64,000 nucleotides of DNA from the NCBI GenBank assembly GCA_037157565.1, contig JAZHRO010000039.1, forward strand, positions 48,670,001 to 48,734,000, read 5' to 3'. Shown here piece by piece: positions 11,819-22,910 of the stretch. The number at the start of each line of letters is the position of its first letter. The stretch's first letter is position 1. Origin of the DNA: Thalassia testudinum (Eukaryota; Streptophyta; Magnoliopsida; Alismatales; Hydrocharitaceae). The position numbers and the translations under genes are program-made. The notes beneath the pieces were generated by a model. The model searched no databases and had not been told where the DNA came from. It worked only from the letters and a program-made list of their open reading frames with translations.

Positions 11819-12638
11819 TGATGAGAGCCACATCATGAGCCATAACTAGCTCATTTTGACCCAATAAAGAAGATAAAAGCTCCTACATAACCTAGAAGAA
11901 GGCCTAAATGAAGGAATAACTGCTCTGAGAAGAAAACATGAATTAAAGGTTAAAACTGTAATTTTATCATTGCAGTGCATAAATGAGATTTCTCAGAGGC
12001 AAAACATAGGTCAAATGGTCTAAATAAGATAAAAAGTGGGTTGAGTCAATCAGAAATAGGTTCATGTGCAATTTAAGAATTAAATGACATTTGGTAACCC
12101 TAAAATAGACCTGTTTAAATTAACAAGGTTTCGGTCAGACTAAAAATCAAGTAAATCCTCTAAAAATCATGGAAAAATATCCCCTAGGGTTGAGAACACT
12201 TAATTTGGCCTTTGGAACCCAGTTTGACCTAGATTAGGGTCCTAGCTCATCAATTAACCTAATTTAGGTTTTTACGTAAAATGTCCAGTCAAACGTAGTC
12301 AAACCTAAAATACAACTTCACCATTGGATTCCTTAGGTCCAAATTAAGTTTGTACCAAAATTTGGACCTAAGGGAGGTCATCTTGACCTACTTTGCAATT
12401 TAGTACACCCAAATCATAATTTGGCCCCTATCTTTTGAAAATCATTACAGAGAGCCCCCTAATTTCCTCGCCACCTTTGCAATTAAGTCCTGTCGCCATT
12501 GTTAGGGCAAAATCGACCTCCGGCAAGGTTTAGAGAGGGAATACTCTCTGATTCCTCAGAGATCCCCTCCTAGAAATGGAAGGGAGATTCTCTGAGGAAT
12601 TCCCTTCCATCTAAGGCCAATCACGATCTCTGGTGTGA

Positions 12639-12673
12639 ACCCAATCTCTCGTGCGAACGCACGAGGGATTTGG
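12639..12673 (+). repeat. Long inverted repeat in U3 of LTR-2
   Basis: Arms 12639-12654 (CCCAATCTCTCGTGCG) and 12657-12673, 2-nt spacer AA, with one G-T type mismatch and one bulged T. It lies 820 nt from the LTR start and 83 nt before TATAAAAG. The apex GCGAACGC is shared with LTR-1 and nearly so with LTR-A, while the outer arm sequences differ from LTR-A yet still pair. Confidence 0.9.
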
Positions 12674-12755
12674 GTATCCACCCTCTTTCCTTCTCCGACG
12701 AGCCATCGGAGATAATTGCGCAGCCCTCCGCACATTAGAAAGTTCGACCAGCACC

Positions 12756-12763
12756 TATAAAAG
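12756..12763 (+). promoter_or_regulatory. TATA box of LTR-2
   Basis: TATAAAAG followed by GGATCCCC. It sits about 940 nt into the LTR, where a U3 promoter is expected. Transcription would start about 30 nt downstream, near 12790. The matching boxes are CATAAAAG in LTR-A (rc 22796-22803) and TATTTAAG in LTR-1 (rc 4281-4288). Confidence 0.7.
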
Positions 12764-13378
12764 GATCCCCAAACCCGGCCGCTGATCTTCACACTTGTCT
12801 TGGCGGAGATTACCCCAAATTTTCCTCTCTTCCATCTCCGGCCAAGAAACCCGCAAGCTCCGGTGACCTCCTCCCCTCCTTCTCGTCGCTCTGCTGCCAT
12901 ACCAGCAGCAGAGTCCACTTCGTCTCTTCCTCCCGCGTCGCGCAGTACCAAGCGCGCGTTCTCCTGACCTCGTCCTCGTCGTCGCTCCCTCCCTCAGGGT
13001 TCTTCTTCTCCAATGATGGCAGCTACGCACCGTCCACTCCCCTGCCTCCCTCCCTTCCAGAACACTCCAGATACCTTCTCCATCTTCCCCTCTCTCTTTT
13101 CCTCCTTTTATTTCATTTAATTGCCCCGCGACCGTCGCTGACCACCTCCATCTTCCTCGCCTCCAACTGACCTCCGGCGAGCCACCCCCACCATTCTGCC
13201 CCTCCACACGGCTCGCCAACCGTCTCATAAGCTCCGCCTCACCACAAGGAACAACCTCCGCCCATCCGCCATCCCTCTACGCCTCCACCACAGCCCCCCG
13301 AACTCACCCACACCTTCGGTCACAGGACGACCTAGGCACGCACGCCTAGGCTGTCCCATGACCTGCAACACCGTGCAC

Positions 13379-13405
13379 CACCTTCGCCGTGCCACGGCGA
13401 AGGTG
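13379..13405 (+). repeat. Leader hairpin of LTR-2
   Basis: Perfect 13-bp arms CACCTTCGCCGTG (13379-13391) and CACGGCGAAGGTG (13393-13405) with a 1-nt spacer. It lies about 620 nt downstream of the TATA box, so inside the transcribed leader. LTR-A has the same sequence at 22157-22181. A smaller palindrome CCTAGGC/GCCTAGG lies nearby (about 13331-13350). Confidence 0.85.
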
Positions 13406-14472
13406 CCCAGCTGGTTTGATTAGGCCAATAGGGCGTATTTGTGTTTGACAGGATTCCAGCCCCTACCGCCATTGACGGTTGGAGCAGCTCCAAGCTTCAG
13501 CAGCTCCAGGCGTCAGGTTCTCCAATCTTCAGGTGCAGCATATTCGAGACAGTAGTGCGAAGCATCTAAGTCCAGCAGGGAGCGCAGTAACGTCCGCAGC
13601 TGTGGCGATTGCACGAAGGCTCTGCGGGTGCGCATGGGAGTGGGGCAGAGCCAATAGTCCCACATCGGCGAAACGCGAAGCGCAGGTATACTTTAAATTA
13701 TTTTTGTGATATTACCTCGTTGCCTCCGAACGCACAGGGGTGAGGTCCCTCACCTTATCCCACGCTCGCCTCGTCTGCGGTTTCACCTCGCGGATCTGGT
13801 GGGCTCCGACCCGACCCAACCTGAGCACTCCTCGTGCATCATCCACCTGCCGGTGCACCTGGTCCCGGGTGCGAAATCCGACATGAATACCCGTGGCCCT
13901 GGGAGAGCGGCCTTGAGTGAATTTCAGAGAGAGTGAGAGATGCGCGGGTAGGTTTTGCTTCCACCTCTCTATGCAAGCAGGCTGAGCATTGAGAGACTTA
14001 GCCACAAGGAAGAAGAAGAGAAGAGAAGGAAGAAAGAAAGGACTGCAGAGAGAAGGAAGAAGACCAAGGAAGGAGAAGATTTCGCAGGAAAGAGAAGTTC
14101 AAGGAAGAAGAAGACCTGTAGATCAGAAGAAAAGAAGAAGAAGGCAGAAGAGAGAAGAGTAAGCAAAAATCAGAGAAGGCCAAGGAAGAATCAAAACAGG
14201 AAGAAGAATAGTTGCATTTAAGACATCTGATATAGAAATCAGACGTCTAATCCTGTTATCTTTTAGCAATTCTTTTTATAACTCTCTCTTTGAATCAATT
14301 ATTCTTCATTTAAAAGTTGTATTCCTTAGTTTTAAAAGTACTGAGATTGCTCCCTGTGTTCGACCTCGGATACTCTAGCTTTTTGAGTAATAAAATTCTC
14401 TATTTGTTTGAACGCTTTGTCGGCTATATTACAACGTGTTATCTTTTAAAACCCGATTAAGCGCGACAAACA

Positions 14473-15690
14473 AGTCTCTGACCATTCACGATGAAAGGTT
14501 CGGAATCGTGGCTGAGCAAACTAATTTCGATGGCTCCATTTCGAAAAACCTGTCGGACTAAATATGGTCCAACCCACTTGGATCATAGCTTTCCCGGGAA
14601 AAGTTTGAGTCGGGCATCAAAGAGTAGGACCTTCTGACCAGGATGAAAGATCTTTCTCGAGATATGCTTGTCATGGAAGGCTTTAACCCGCTCCTTGTAG
14701 ATTCGCGAGTTCTCATAAGCGTCTAGGCGTAATTCATCGATCTCACTGATTTGAAGTTTTCTGTGGGTTCCAGCCTTCGAAAGATCTAGATTACAATTCC
14801 GTACTGCCCAATAGGCTTTATGCTCCAGTTCTACGGGAAGGTGACACGCCTTTCCGTACACCAGTCTAAAGGGAGACATGCCTAATTGGGTTTTGTGGGC
14901 GATCCTATAGGCCCACAATGCTTCCGGAAGTCTAGATGACCAGTCCTTCCTGTCAGGCCGAACAGTGACCTGCAGGATTTTCTTGATCTCCCGATTTGAC
15001 AGCTCAGCTAGACCATTAGTTTGGGGGTCGTAAAGAGTAGAGATTCGATGAGACACCCCGTATTTGGTCATCAGTGACCTAAACTGAGCGTTTGTGAAAT
15101 GGGTCCCCCATCAGAGATTATAGCACGTGGAATCCCAAACCTTGAGAAAATGTTTTGATGAATGAATTTGAGAATGATTTTGTGATCACAGGTTCGGGTC
15201 AGTATGGCTTTGATCCATTTGGACACGTAGTCCATAGCAAGAAGAATGTATTCGAAACCATCCGAAGCAGGAAAGGGGCCCATAAAATCAATCCCCCAAA
15301 CATCAATGATTTTGCATACAAGAATCGGCTGCAAAGGCATCATGTCGTGACGGCTCATGTTGCCCAAAGTCTGGCAACGACTGCATGCCTTGCAGTGACT
15401 GTATGCGTCTTTCAACAGCATGGGCCAGTAAAAGCCACACTGGAGGACTTTTGATGCGGTTTTATGCCCAGAGAAATGGCCACCGCATGCCTGGTCATGG
15501 CAGAAAGAGAGGATATTGTTGATTTCCTCCTCCGGGACACATCTCCGGATGACTTGATCAGCACCTATGCGGAAAAGGTACGGGTCTTCCCAGATGTAAT
15601 ACTTGGTATCAGAACGTAATTTGTCTTTTTTGGCCTTCAGCCAATCAGACGGGATCTGATGAGATGCCAAGTAGTTTACTAATCAGCAAA
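14473..15690 (-). pseudogene. pol: Integrase of element A
   Basis: Two overlapping minus-strand frames (15670-15071 and 15071-14583), plus the C-terminal part to 14473. The first carries the zinc-binding HHCC (H58, H65, C96, C99 in CHDQACGGHFSGH...CKACSRCQ), the first catalytic Asp (D128 in WGIDFMGPFP) and the second (D187 in AIISDGG). A frameshift just after this Asp breaks the core. The next frame holds the third acidic residue (E23 in [18 protein letters not shown]) and the [18 protein letters not shown] region. The C-terminal SH3-like part (WVGPYLVRQVFRNGAIEI) continues to the LTR-2 junction. Family role: insertion of retroelement cDNA. All catalytic residues are visible, but the frameshift and insertion make it inactive. 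Confidence 0.92.
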
Positions 15691-17472
15691 CCATGGAAGT
15701 CTAGTACCGATAGTTAGCAGGTGCTCATCAGGAAATTGTTCCGTGATGGGTCCGGAAGGGTTGATAATCTCAGAAGGAAGACGGGACAGATGGTCGGCTA
15801 CCACATTCTGCCTTCCCACCTTGTTGTGAATCTCAAGATTGAATTCTTGCAACAGCAAGATCCAACGAATTAGTCGGGGTTTCGCGTCCTTCTTGGCAAG
15901 GAGATGCCTTACAGCCGTGTGATCCGAGTAGATGATGACATGGGAACCCAGGAGATACGATCGAAACTTTTCAAGGGCAAATACCACGGCTAGAAGCTCT
16001 TTCTCCGTAACCGTATAGTTACGCTGAGCCTCGTCAAGTGTCTTGCTAGCGTAGTAGATGATCATGGGTTTCCCATCAGCTTTCTGTCCCAGGACAACTC
16101 CTATAGCGAAATCAGATGCATCGCACATGATCTCAAAGGGTTGAGACCAGTCAGGGGATTGTAGGATAGGTGCCTGGGTGACTCGGTCACGCAGGTTTTC
16201 AAAGGCTAGTGTGCATTCCTTGGATATTTCAAAGGGTACATCCTTACAGAGAAGAGAAGTCAAGGGGCGCATGATTTTTGAGAAATCCGGAATGAAACGA
16301 CGGTAAAAATCGACGTGCCCCAGAAAAGAATGGATGTCCCTGATCGAGCTAGGCATAGGAAGGCGAGAGATCAGATCAACCTTAGCTCGATCCATTTGGA
16401 TGCCTTTTTCCGAAATTAAGTGTCCCAGGACAATTCCCTCAGGCACCATGAAATGGCTCTTTTCCCAGGAAAGAACCAAATTCACCTTAATGCATCGCCT
16501 GAGTATTTGGACCAAGTGTTGGAGGCAATCGTCAAAAGATTCTCCAAAAACTGAAAAGTCATCCATGAAGACTTCCAGATAATCACCTACCATATCTGAG
16601 AATATGGCAAGCATGCACCACTGAAAAGTAGCGGGTGCATTGCAAAGATCGAAAGGCATTCTTCGGAAAGTGTATGTTTCGAAGGGGCAGGTGAACGTGG
16701 TCTTTTCTTGGTCCTCAGGATGGATTGCCACCTGGTTGTAACCGGAGTACCTGTCAAGAAAGCAGAAGAACCTATTTCCCGCTAGTTTCTTGAGAATTTG
16801 ATCAATGAAAGGTAGTGGGAAATGGTCCTTCTTCGTGGAGGAATTGAGTCGACGGTAATCTATACAGACTCTCCACGCGTTGGCTAATCGGGTAGGAATG
16901 ATTTCTCCGTTCTCAGTCGTTATAGTGGTGAGTCCTTCCTTCTTAGGCACAACCTGAATCGGGGTCACCCAACGACTATCGGAGATTGGGTAGATGATTC
17001 CAGCATCTAACCACTTGATGATCTCCTTCTTCACCACCTCCTATAGATTAGGGTTCAAACGTCTCTGCATTTCACGAGAAGGTCGTGCACCCTCTTCTGA
17101 ATAGATATGGTGAGTACAATAAGAGGGACTTATTCCAGTCAAATCATCGAGAGTCCACCCGATGGCTCTGCGATGTTGCTGGAGGACAGTAATCAGATGG
17201 GATTCCTGTTCGGGATTGAGGTTGGAATTGATAATCACAGGGAGGGTCTGATTAGAACCCAAAAAGATGTATTTCAAGTGAGCAGGAAGGGGCTTCAGCT
17301 CGAGGATAGGGTTATCAGCAGCGGCGGGTGGTTCGGTATAGACGTGAGGTTCAAGGGTAGGAGTTACTGGGTTGTTCATATCTGGATTCGACTCCTCTGT
17401 TTGCGGGTCAAGATCTTTCTGTGGTTGATGAGGTATAATCAGGTCATTCTGGAAGTGTGTTTCATCAACCAA
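15679..17472 (-). pseudogene. pol: Reverse transcriptase and RNase H of element A
   Basis: A 452-codon open stretch (17037-15679), preceded in the same frame by 17472-17041 after a single TAG at 17040-17042, located where family members read Gln before EVVKKEI. RT motifs: D95 in FLDRYSGYNQ, LCNAPATFQ, and the FMDD active site at residues 157-160 followed by FSVFGESFDDCLQHL. The usual PFGLC is PFDLC here. RNase H follows in the same frame, with D306 (DASDFAIG), E347 (TEKELLA) and D372 (YSDHTA), then HLLAKKDAKPRLIRWILLLQ and ADHLSRLP. Family role: synthesis of cDNA and removal of template RNA in cytoplasmic particles. This is the best-preserved enzyme region of the window. Confidence 0.95.
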
Positions 17473-18254
17473 AGCTTAATGTCACAAATCTGTTCGATGA
17501 CACCACAATTGATTCCTTGTTGGGCCTTAAATATATCAATTTTAAGGGTTTGATTCCCAAATTTGAGCTCTATTTGGCCCTCCTCACAGCTAATGTTGGC
17601 TCTAGCAGTAACCAAGAAAGGTCTCCCTAAAATGATTGGTGTATCCCTAGGGTTTTCAGGTACGTCCATATCTAAGACTATGAAGTCTACAGGAAAGTAG
17701 AAATCCTGTATCCTCACAATAACATCCTCGAGAATCCCTTTTGGTGACTTTATAGATCGATCTGCTAATTGTAATGTCACCTCGGTTGGTTTTAGCTCAG
17801 ATTCTTCTAGATGGTCAAGTAAGGATGTGGGTATCAGATTTATGGATGCACCCAAGTCTAGCAAGGCTCTATCAAATTGGGTATCACCTATCTTGCAGGA
17901 AATCAGGGGAGTAGCAGGATCTTTAGCCTTGGGTGGGAGTCTGCTTAGGATTACAGAGCTGGCTTGCTCTGACAGAACAATTGGACTCCCACTCTTGGTT
18001 CGCGGCTTACGCTGGGGTGTACACACATTCTTTAAGAATCGTGCGTAAGCCGGTACGTGGCGGATTGCATCCATCAAGGGGATGTTTATGTGGGCCTGCT
18101 CAAAGAGCTTGACCAGGTCCTCCTCAGGTGCCACGGGCTTGGTGGTCTTCTTTCCCTTGGTCAAGGCCTTGGGAAACGGGATCTTGGTTGGTTCTTCTAG
18201 GATAGGTCCAAGTCTTGGGTCTGAGACAGGGGTAGGAACGTCCTGGATTACCAT
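17439..18254 (-). pseudogene. pol: Aspartic protease region of element A
   Basis: A 271-codon open stretch. Residues 40-80 are the pre-protease segment of Athila polyproteins (LVKLFEQAHINIPLMDAIRH, then YARFLKNVCT). The protease core has the catalytic Asp at residue 133 in LLDLGASINLIP (this lineage has DLG where retroviral proteases have DSG or DTG) and the ILGRPF signature at 208-213. The chain ends at a stop before the RT frame, and RT lies in another frame, so a frameshift separates them. Family role: cleavage of the Gag-Pol precursor. Confidence 0.92.
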
Positions 18255-18299
18255 CCTAGGATTGGGATCACTACCAGGCTTGGAGTGGTTTGGATGAGG

Positions 18300-19951
18300 T
18301 GGATCTAGGGTTTCCTTACCACTACGGGTTGTTATGGAATTAAGTCCTGCCTGGTTTTGGTTGGGATTGGGTAAGATGGGTTGCTACTGGTAGCCTGTAA
18401 AAGAAGTGGAAGCCTCTATCCCGTCGGGTGAAGGAACAGAGGGGGCCTAATAAATCGTATGCGCTTGGCCCGGGTTTGGGTTCATAACGCGCCGCTGGGT
18501 TGGTACGTTATTCGGGTTAGGAAGAGGTTGGGAAGGAAGAGTGCCTGGCTGGCGAGAGTTTGCCAACTGGGCTAATTGGTTTCAAACCTCTGTAAGTTCG
18601 TCCTTGTGTTGCTTTTGAATAGCCGCATTCGTTCTTTGAATGTCAGCCAAAGTCTGAAGGATAAGGGACATTTGATCTTGATTTGGCCCTGATGGATAAG
18701 TAGGGTTGGGCCGAGGTTGAGGCGGCTGGTAAGGACGAGGGGGTTGTGGGCGGGGCTGAAAGGGTGGTCTTTGGGTTTGGGAATTTCCCGCCCACTGAAA
18801 GTTGGAATGGTTTCGCCATCCAGGGTTATAAGTGTTGGAGAACAGGTCATTCTGGATGGCGTTAAGGTCCTCGCAGGTCTGAGGAACCTCCAGAGAGTCA
18901 GAGAAAGAGGGCATGGAATTCCCTAGGCTGGTGTAGAAAGGATCGGATGGACCTCCAGTCCAAGAATCAGATGGTGAATATGGATACATCCTAGGAGAAG
19001 ATCGATGGAGAATGTTTTGCACAGTTTCCCTTGTGGAAGGAGGCTGTGCAAATGGGTTATGCACAGAGGTGGCTCGCTGCAGGTGCTGAGTCAGCTCATC
19101 CACCTTCTCTTCAATAATCGAGACCTTGTCCAATCGACTATCCATTAATTCCAGGTCGACTGATGCGAACAGGCCCTGCGTCTCATGTGCTCCCCTAAGA
19201 TTCGTCAATGCGCGGGTATTCGTCCTGTCGAATAATCCCATGAAGTCATTGTTGATGGAGTTCTCGCACATGTTTTCGAGAGTCTCCCACACGGTTCCTC
19301 ATGTTGACCCATGATATTTCCTCCGCAGGTTGCATTGACGAAAAGATGGATGTCCTCACAGAGTCCCTGGTAAAAAGATTGGACCTATTCCCATTTAGGA
19401 ACCCCGTGATGGGGGCACTTTCTCATGAGATCTTGAAAACGATCCCATGCCTCATGGAGAGGTTCCCCTGTTTATTGAGTGAAGTGAGTAATCTGATGGC
19501 GCAAGGCGTTGGTCCGACCAACGGGAAAGAACTTTTTCAAAAACTCGGACTGAAGTTCTTCCCAAGTGTTAATCGGCCGGGTCTGAGTTTGATACCAATG
19601 AGCGGCCTTGTCCATAAGAGAGAAGGAGAACATCTTCATGAGAAGAATATCCCGATTTTGTGCATCTGACCCAAAAGTTTGGGCCAGATGCTTTAGCTGT
19701 TTGATGTGCTGGAAGGGATCTTCGGAATTAAGCCCATGGAATTTAGGTATAGCATGAATCATATTGGGCTTCAATTCGGAATCAAGTCCTCCAGTCGAGA
19801 TTCTGACTCGAGGCTCGATGGCCACCGCAGCCGGATTATAATGGTCCCGCATCATAGGATGCTGCGGTGGGTGCATAAAGTTTTGGAAGAGGTCATTGAG
19901 TCGCTGGAGCTGGTGTTCCAGATTATTTTCTTCCTCAACAGGCTGAGCCAT
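18300..19951 (-). pseudogene. gag: Gag of element A
   Basis: Starts MAQPVEEENNLEHQLQRL at 19951. The capsid-like retrotransposon gag region has FHGLNSEDPFQHIKQLKHLA, MFSFSLMDKAAHWYQ and TWEELQSEFLKKFFPVGR. The frame is then broken by a TAA (19472-19474) and a TAG near 19362, both at places where relatives read Gln. A frameshift near 19300 leads into 19292-18582 with ENMCENSINND, a proline-rich part, and the lineage marker NTYNPGWRNHSNFQW. No CCHC zinc knuckle is seen. Leader of about 1 kb upstream to the PBS. Family role: the structural protein of the intracellular particle. Confidence 0.9.
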
Positions 19952-20983
19952 GATGGGGGAAGAAGAAGAGCTTGGTTCAAAATCAGATGAGAGAATGATG
20001 GGGTAGGGTTGCTATGCAAACACGGGCGTCGAGGCTTGGCCTTGACGAGAGTGAATTCCTAAAGGAGATCTTAAGGGTGGTCTTAAGGATCTCCTACCGT
20101 TCATGCACTGTTGGAATAGATGAGTTTAGAAGGTGCTGGACCCAATCAAGACACCCAAAAATGTGTTGGGTGACTATAGAGGTGCGGGGCAGATGGACCC
20201 CTTGATCAGAAAGATCATCCACCTGAGAATTACCTGGGCAGCCAGAGAGGGTGAGTCCCGCAAAGACCCCTACACGGTAGAGCATCCCCACGGGTTACAG
20301 GGTTTCCCCTACTCGACCTCTCTTGTCACTGCGGTTCCAGGTAGACTAGAATGGGGATCTTGACCTCTTAAGTCTACCTCTTTTACTTTAAGATCAAGGT
20401 GCTTAAGGTTTCACTTGAACTCTTAGGTGTATTTGTGAACAAGGTGGCCTAATTTGAAGGCTTGGTTGACCCTAGGAGTCAACTTTACCTAGTGATTCCT
20501 TTGAGAATTTAGGCCTTATTTCTTTTTAGGGTTCAAGTGTTTAGAGAGCCAATTGTTTAGGGTTTTTCTTATTAGGTATTTTCAATCAATGGCTTGGGCA
20601 CACCTCTTTTGGATTTCCTCAATTCTTGATTAAGGGGTGTGTCTCTGAAATCCTAATGTTTGACTTTATGTTGGCTCTACTTGGTCCATTTAATTTTTTG
20701 CTGGGTAATTAGGGCTCAGGCAAGAAAGTGTTAGCCCTTAATTACCTTTAATATTGTGTGCAGGAATAATAGTTTTTAAGAATATGTAGCTATTACTATG
20801 TATAAAAGATAGGTTATACCTATTTTTTTCTTTTTACTCTTTAAAATTTTAGGGTTTCATAGGAAGTTACCTGTCCTTGGAGTGGCTGTGGTGCGGCTGC
20901 GTGTTTTTCTTTCTGTACCTTCACAAAAGAGAGAGAGATTATTAGAAACTTAGAAATTTTATAATTTCTAGAATAGCCGTTGC
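19952..20983 (-). other. Leader (5' UTR) of element A
   Basis: Non-coding between PBS and gag. The segment 20120-20400 (GTAGGGGTCTTTGCGGGACT in sense) recurs in B (25665-25920) at about 80% identity by eye, which ties B to the same group. The rest is T/A-rich with no ORF of note. Confidence 0.7.
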
Positions 20984-21001
20984 TCCCCAGCAACGGCGCC
21001 A
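20984..21001 (-). promoter_or_regulatory. Primer binding site of element A (tRNA-Asp type)
   Basis: Sense TGGCGCCGTTGCTGGGGA, very close to the 3' end complement of plant tRNA-Asp used by Athila elements. It is separated by 7 nt from the CA end of the 5' LTR at 21009. It fixes the LTR boundary and the orientation. Confidence 0.88.
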
Positions 21002-22156
21002 AGAATAATGGCGGTATGACTAGGTTTTGTTGTTTGTTATAGAAATGGCGTTGTAGTACAGTTAGTCATTGCCACTATTACAATTTTACTCGGAAATAAA
21101 AGGTTTCCCGAGGTCGAACTCAGGGAGCAAACTATAATTCTAGAAGTACAATGTTTCTGTTACAAAAATAAGAGAGAGAGAGATTGGTCTCTTGGCTTTT
21201 TCTTCTTCTCTTCTTTCTCTCTTGTCTTTGTCTTCTTCTTCCTCTCTTCTCTTTGCTTGATCGTCTTCAGCTCTTCTATTCTTTCTTCTACTTTATCTTC
21301 CTTCCTTCTCTTTCTCTCTTTGATCTTCTTCAGCATTTTGTCCTCTTTCTTTTTCTTCTGTTCTTCTTCTTTTCTTCTTTCTTTTCTTCTTTGCTTCCAG
21401 CTGCGGCGCCTGTTCTTCTTTCCTTCTTTTCTTTTTCTTTAGAGCGTCGTCTGATTCCTCAGTCAGACGACTTAAATAGCATCTGCTACAGTGCTTCCTC
21501 TTCTACTTCTTTCTTCTTCTTCTTTTTCTTCTCTTCTCTGTGGTCTTCTTTCTTCTTCTCCTTCCTCTTCTGCCTGCACACTCACATAGCCTGGTCAGAG
21601 CAAAAACCTAACCCTACCCTCTCCCGCATCTCTCTCTCTCAGATTTCGCTCGTAGGATCGCTCTCCCAGAGCTGGGTATTCGGGTACGGATTCGCGCCCG
21701 GGACCAGGCCCACCGGCTTGCGGTGGTGGGCGAGGAGTGCAGGTCGGGTATACGGGTCAGGCCAGGTCCGCTGGGGGTGGTCGCGGACGAGGCCGGGTAA
21801 GTGGGTGAGAGGGACCTCACCCCGTGTGACTGAGGCGATAAGCCTTAGTCACTTTTACAATTTATGCGCAGGTGCGGCTTCGAAATCCCACGATGTGGGA
21901 CTATCTTCTGTGCTGTCTTCGCGTGCACCCGCAGGACGACTCCACCTCGCCCTCTGATCAGCTGCAGCTGGTGTCAGTGCCAACTGACGAGGCAGGAGTC
22001 TTCGTGGACTTCGCCCCAACCTGTAGCACTTGGGAATCTGGGGATGCAGGGCCTAGAGCTTGCCTCGAAGCTGCTTCAGTTGTCGTTAATGGCGGCTGGA
22101 GCAGCGAACCTGTTAAACAAAAAAACGGCGCTTCGGCCTAATCAAACAAGCGGGGG

Positions 22157-22181
22157 ACCTTCGCCGTGGCACGGCGAAGGT
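22157..22181 (-). repeat. Leader hairpin of LTR-A
   Basis: Arms ACCTTCGCCGTG (22157-22168) and CACGGCGAAGGT (22170-22181) with a 1-nt spacer. It lies about 615-640 nt downstream of the TATA-like box, the same place and nearly the same sequence as in LTR-2. Confidence 0.85.
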
Positions 22182-22874
22182 GGTGCGGGGTGTGGCAGGT
22201 CGTGGGACGGCGTCTGGCGGCGGGGCTAGGTCGGACAGCGACCGGAAAAATGGGTCTGTTCGGTGGAGTGTGGTGGGGGTGTGAAGTGGTAATGGGTGGG
22301 CAGAGGTTGCTCAGTGTGGTGAGGCGGAGGTTCTGTGAGGGTCGGCGAGGCGTGTGGGGCTGTGGAGCGATGGGGGCGTCTCGCCGGAGGGTAGCCGGAG
22401 ACGAAGGGGGTGATGGTGGTCAGGAGTGGTCGAGGGCTTAATTGAATGTAAAATAGTGAGGAAAAGAAAGAGGGGGAGGTGGGGAAAGTTTTGACCTAGT
22501 TGTAGAGACGAAGGGGGCGGAAGCAGGGCGACAGTCGTATCGACTATCGCCGGAGAAGAAGATGCCCAGAGAGAGAGGGCGGCGGCGAGGAGAGAGTGGG
22601 AGGGCGCACGTTGGGTACGGCGCGACGCGGGAAGAGCGGGCGAAGGCGGCTCTGCTGCTGGTATTGCAGTAGAGCAACGAGGAGGGGGAGGAAGAACCAC
22701 CGGAGCTGGAGGGCTTCTGCCGAAGTGGGAAGAGAGGAAAGATGGGGTTGTTTCTCCGTCAGGACCGAGCTGCCCTCTTCTGCAGGCTGAGGCGGCTTTT
22801 ATGGAGGCGAAAGCGGAGAGGTGGGCGGAGGGAGGTGACGTGCCTCCCTTGCCGGAGGATGGCCGGAGTAGGGA

Positions 22875-22910
22875 CCCATACCTTCCGTGCGTTCACACGG
22901 AAGGTATGGG
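22875..22910 (-). repeat. Perfect 15-bp inverted repeat in U3 of LTR-A
   Basis: Arms CCCATACCTTCCGTG (22875-22889) and CACGGAAGGTATGGG (22896-22910), 6-nt spacer. 818 nt from the LTR start and 71 nt before the TATA-like box. It corresponds in place and in its CCCA...TGGG ends to the repeats of LTR-1 and LTR-2, with different but still complementary inner bases. Confidence 0.92.

Larger units (their letters stand above)
11819..14472 (+). mobile_element. Solo LTR-2 inserted in element A integrase
   Basis: A 2654-bp LTR in + orientation, TG at 11819 and CA at 14472, with a perfect 5-bp target duplication AGTCT (11814-11818 and 14473-14477). No internal region is present, so it is a solo LTR left by LTR-LTR recombination. 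It is closer to LTR-1 than to the LTR of its host A. Contents in order: palindromic head (TGATG/CATCA), long inverted repeat (12639-12673), TATAAAAG (12756-12763), leader hairpin (13379-13405), purine-rich GAAGAA tract (13985-14210), and the end motif CTCCCTGTGTTCGACC (14350-14366). Confidence 0.95.

Noticed and set aside
14583..19951. Element A as an intact autonomous element
   Set aside because: At least three frameshifts, several stops, the LTR-2 insertion and no 3' LTR.
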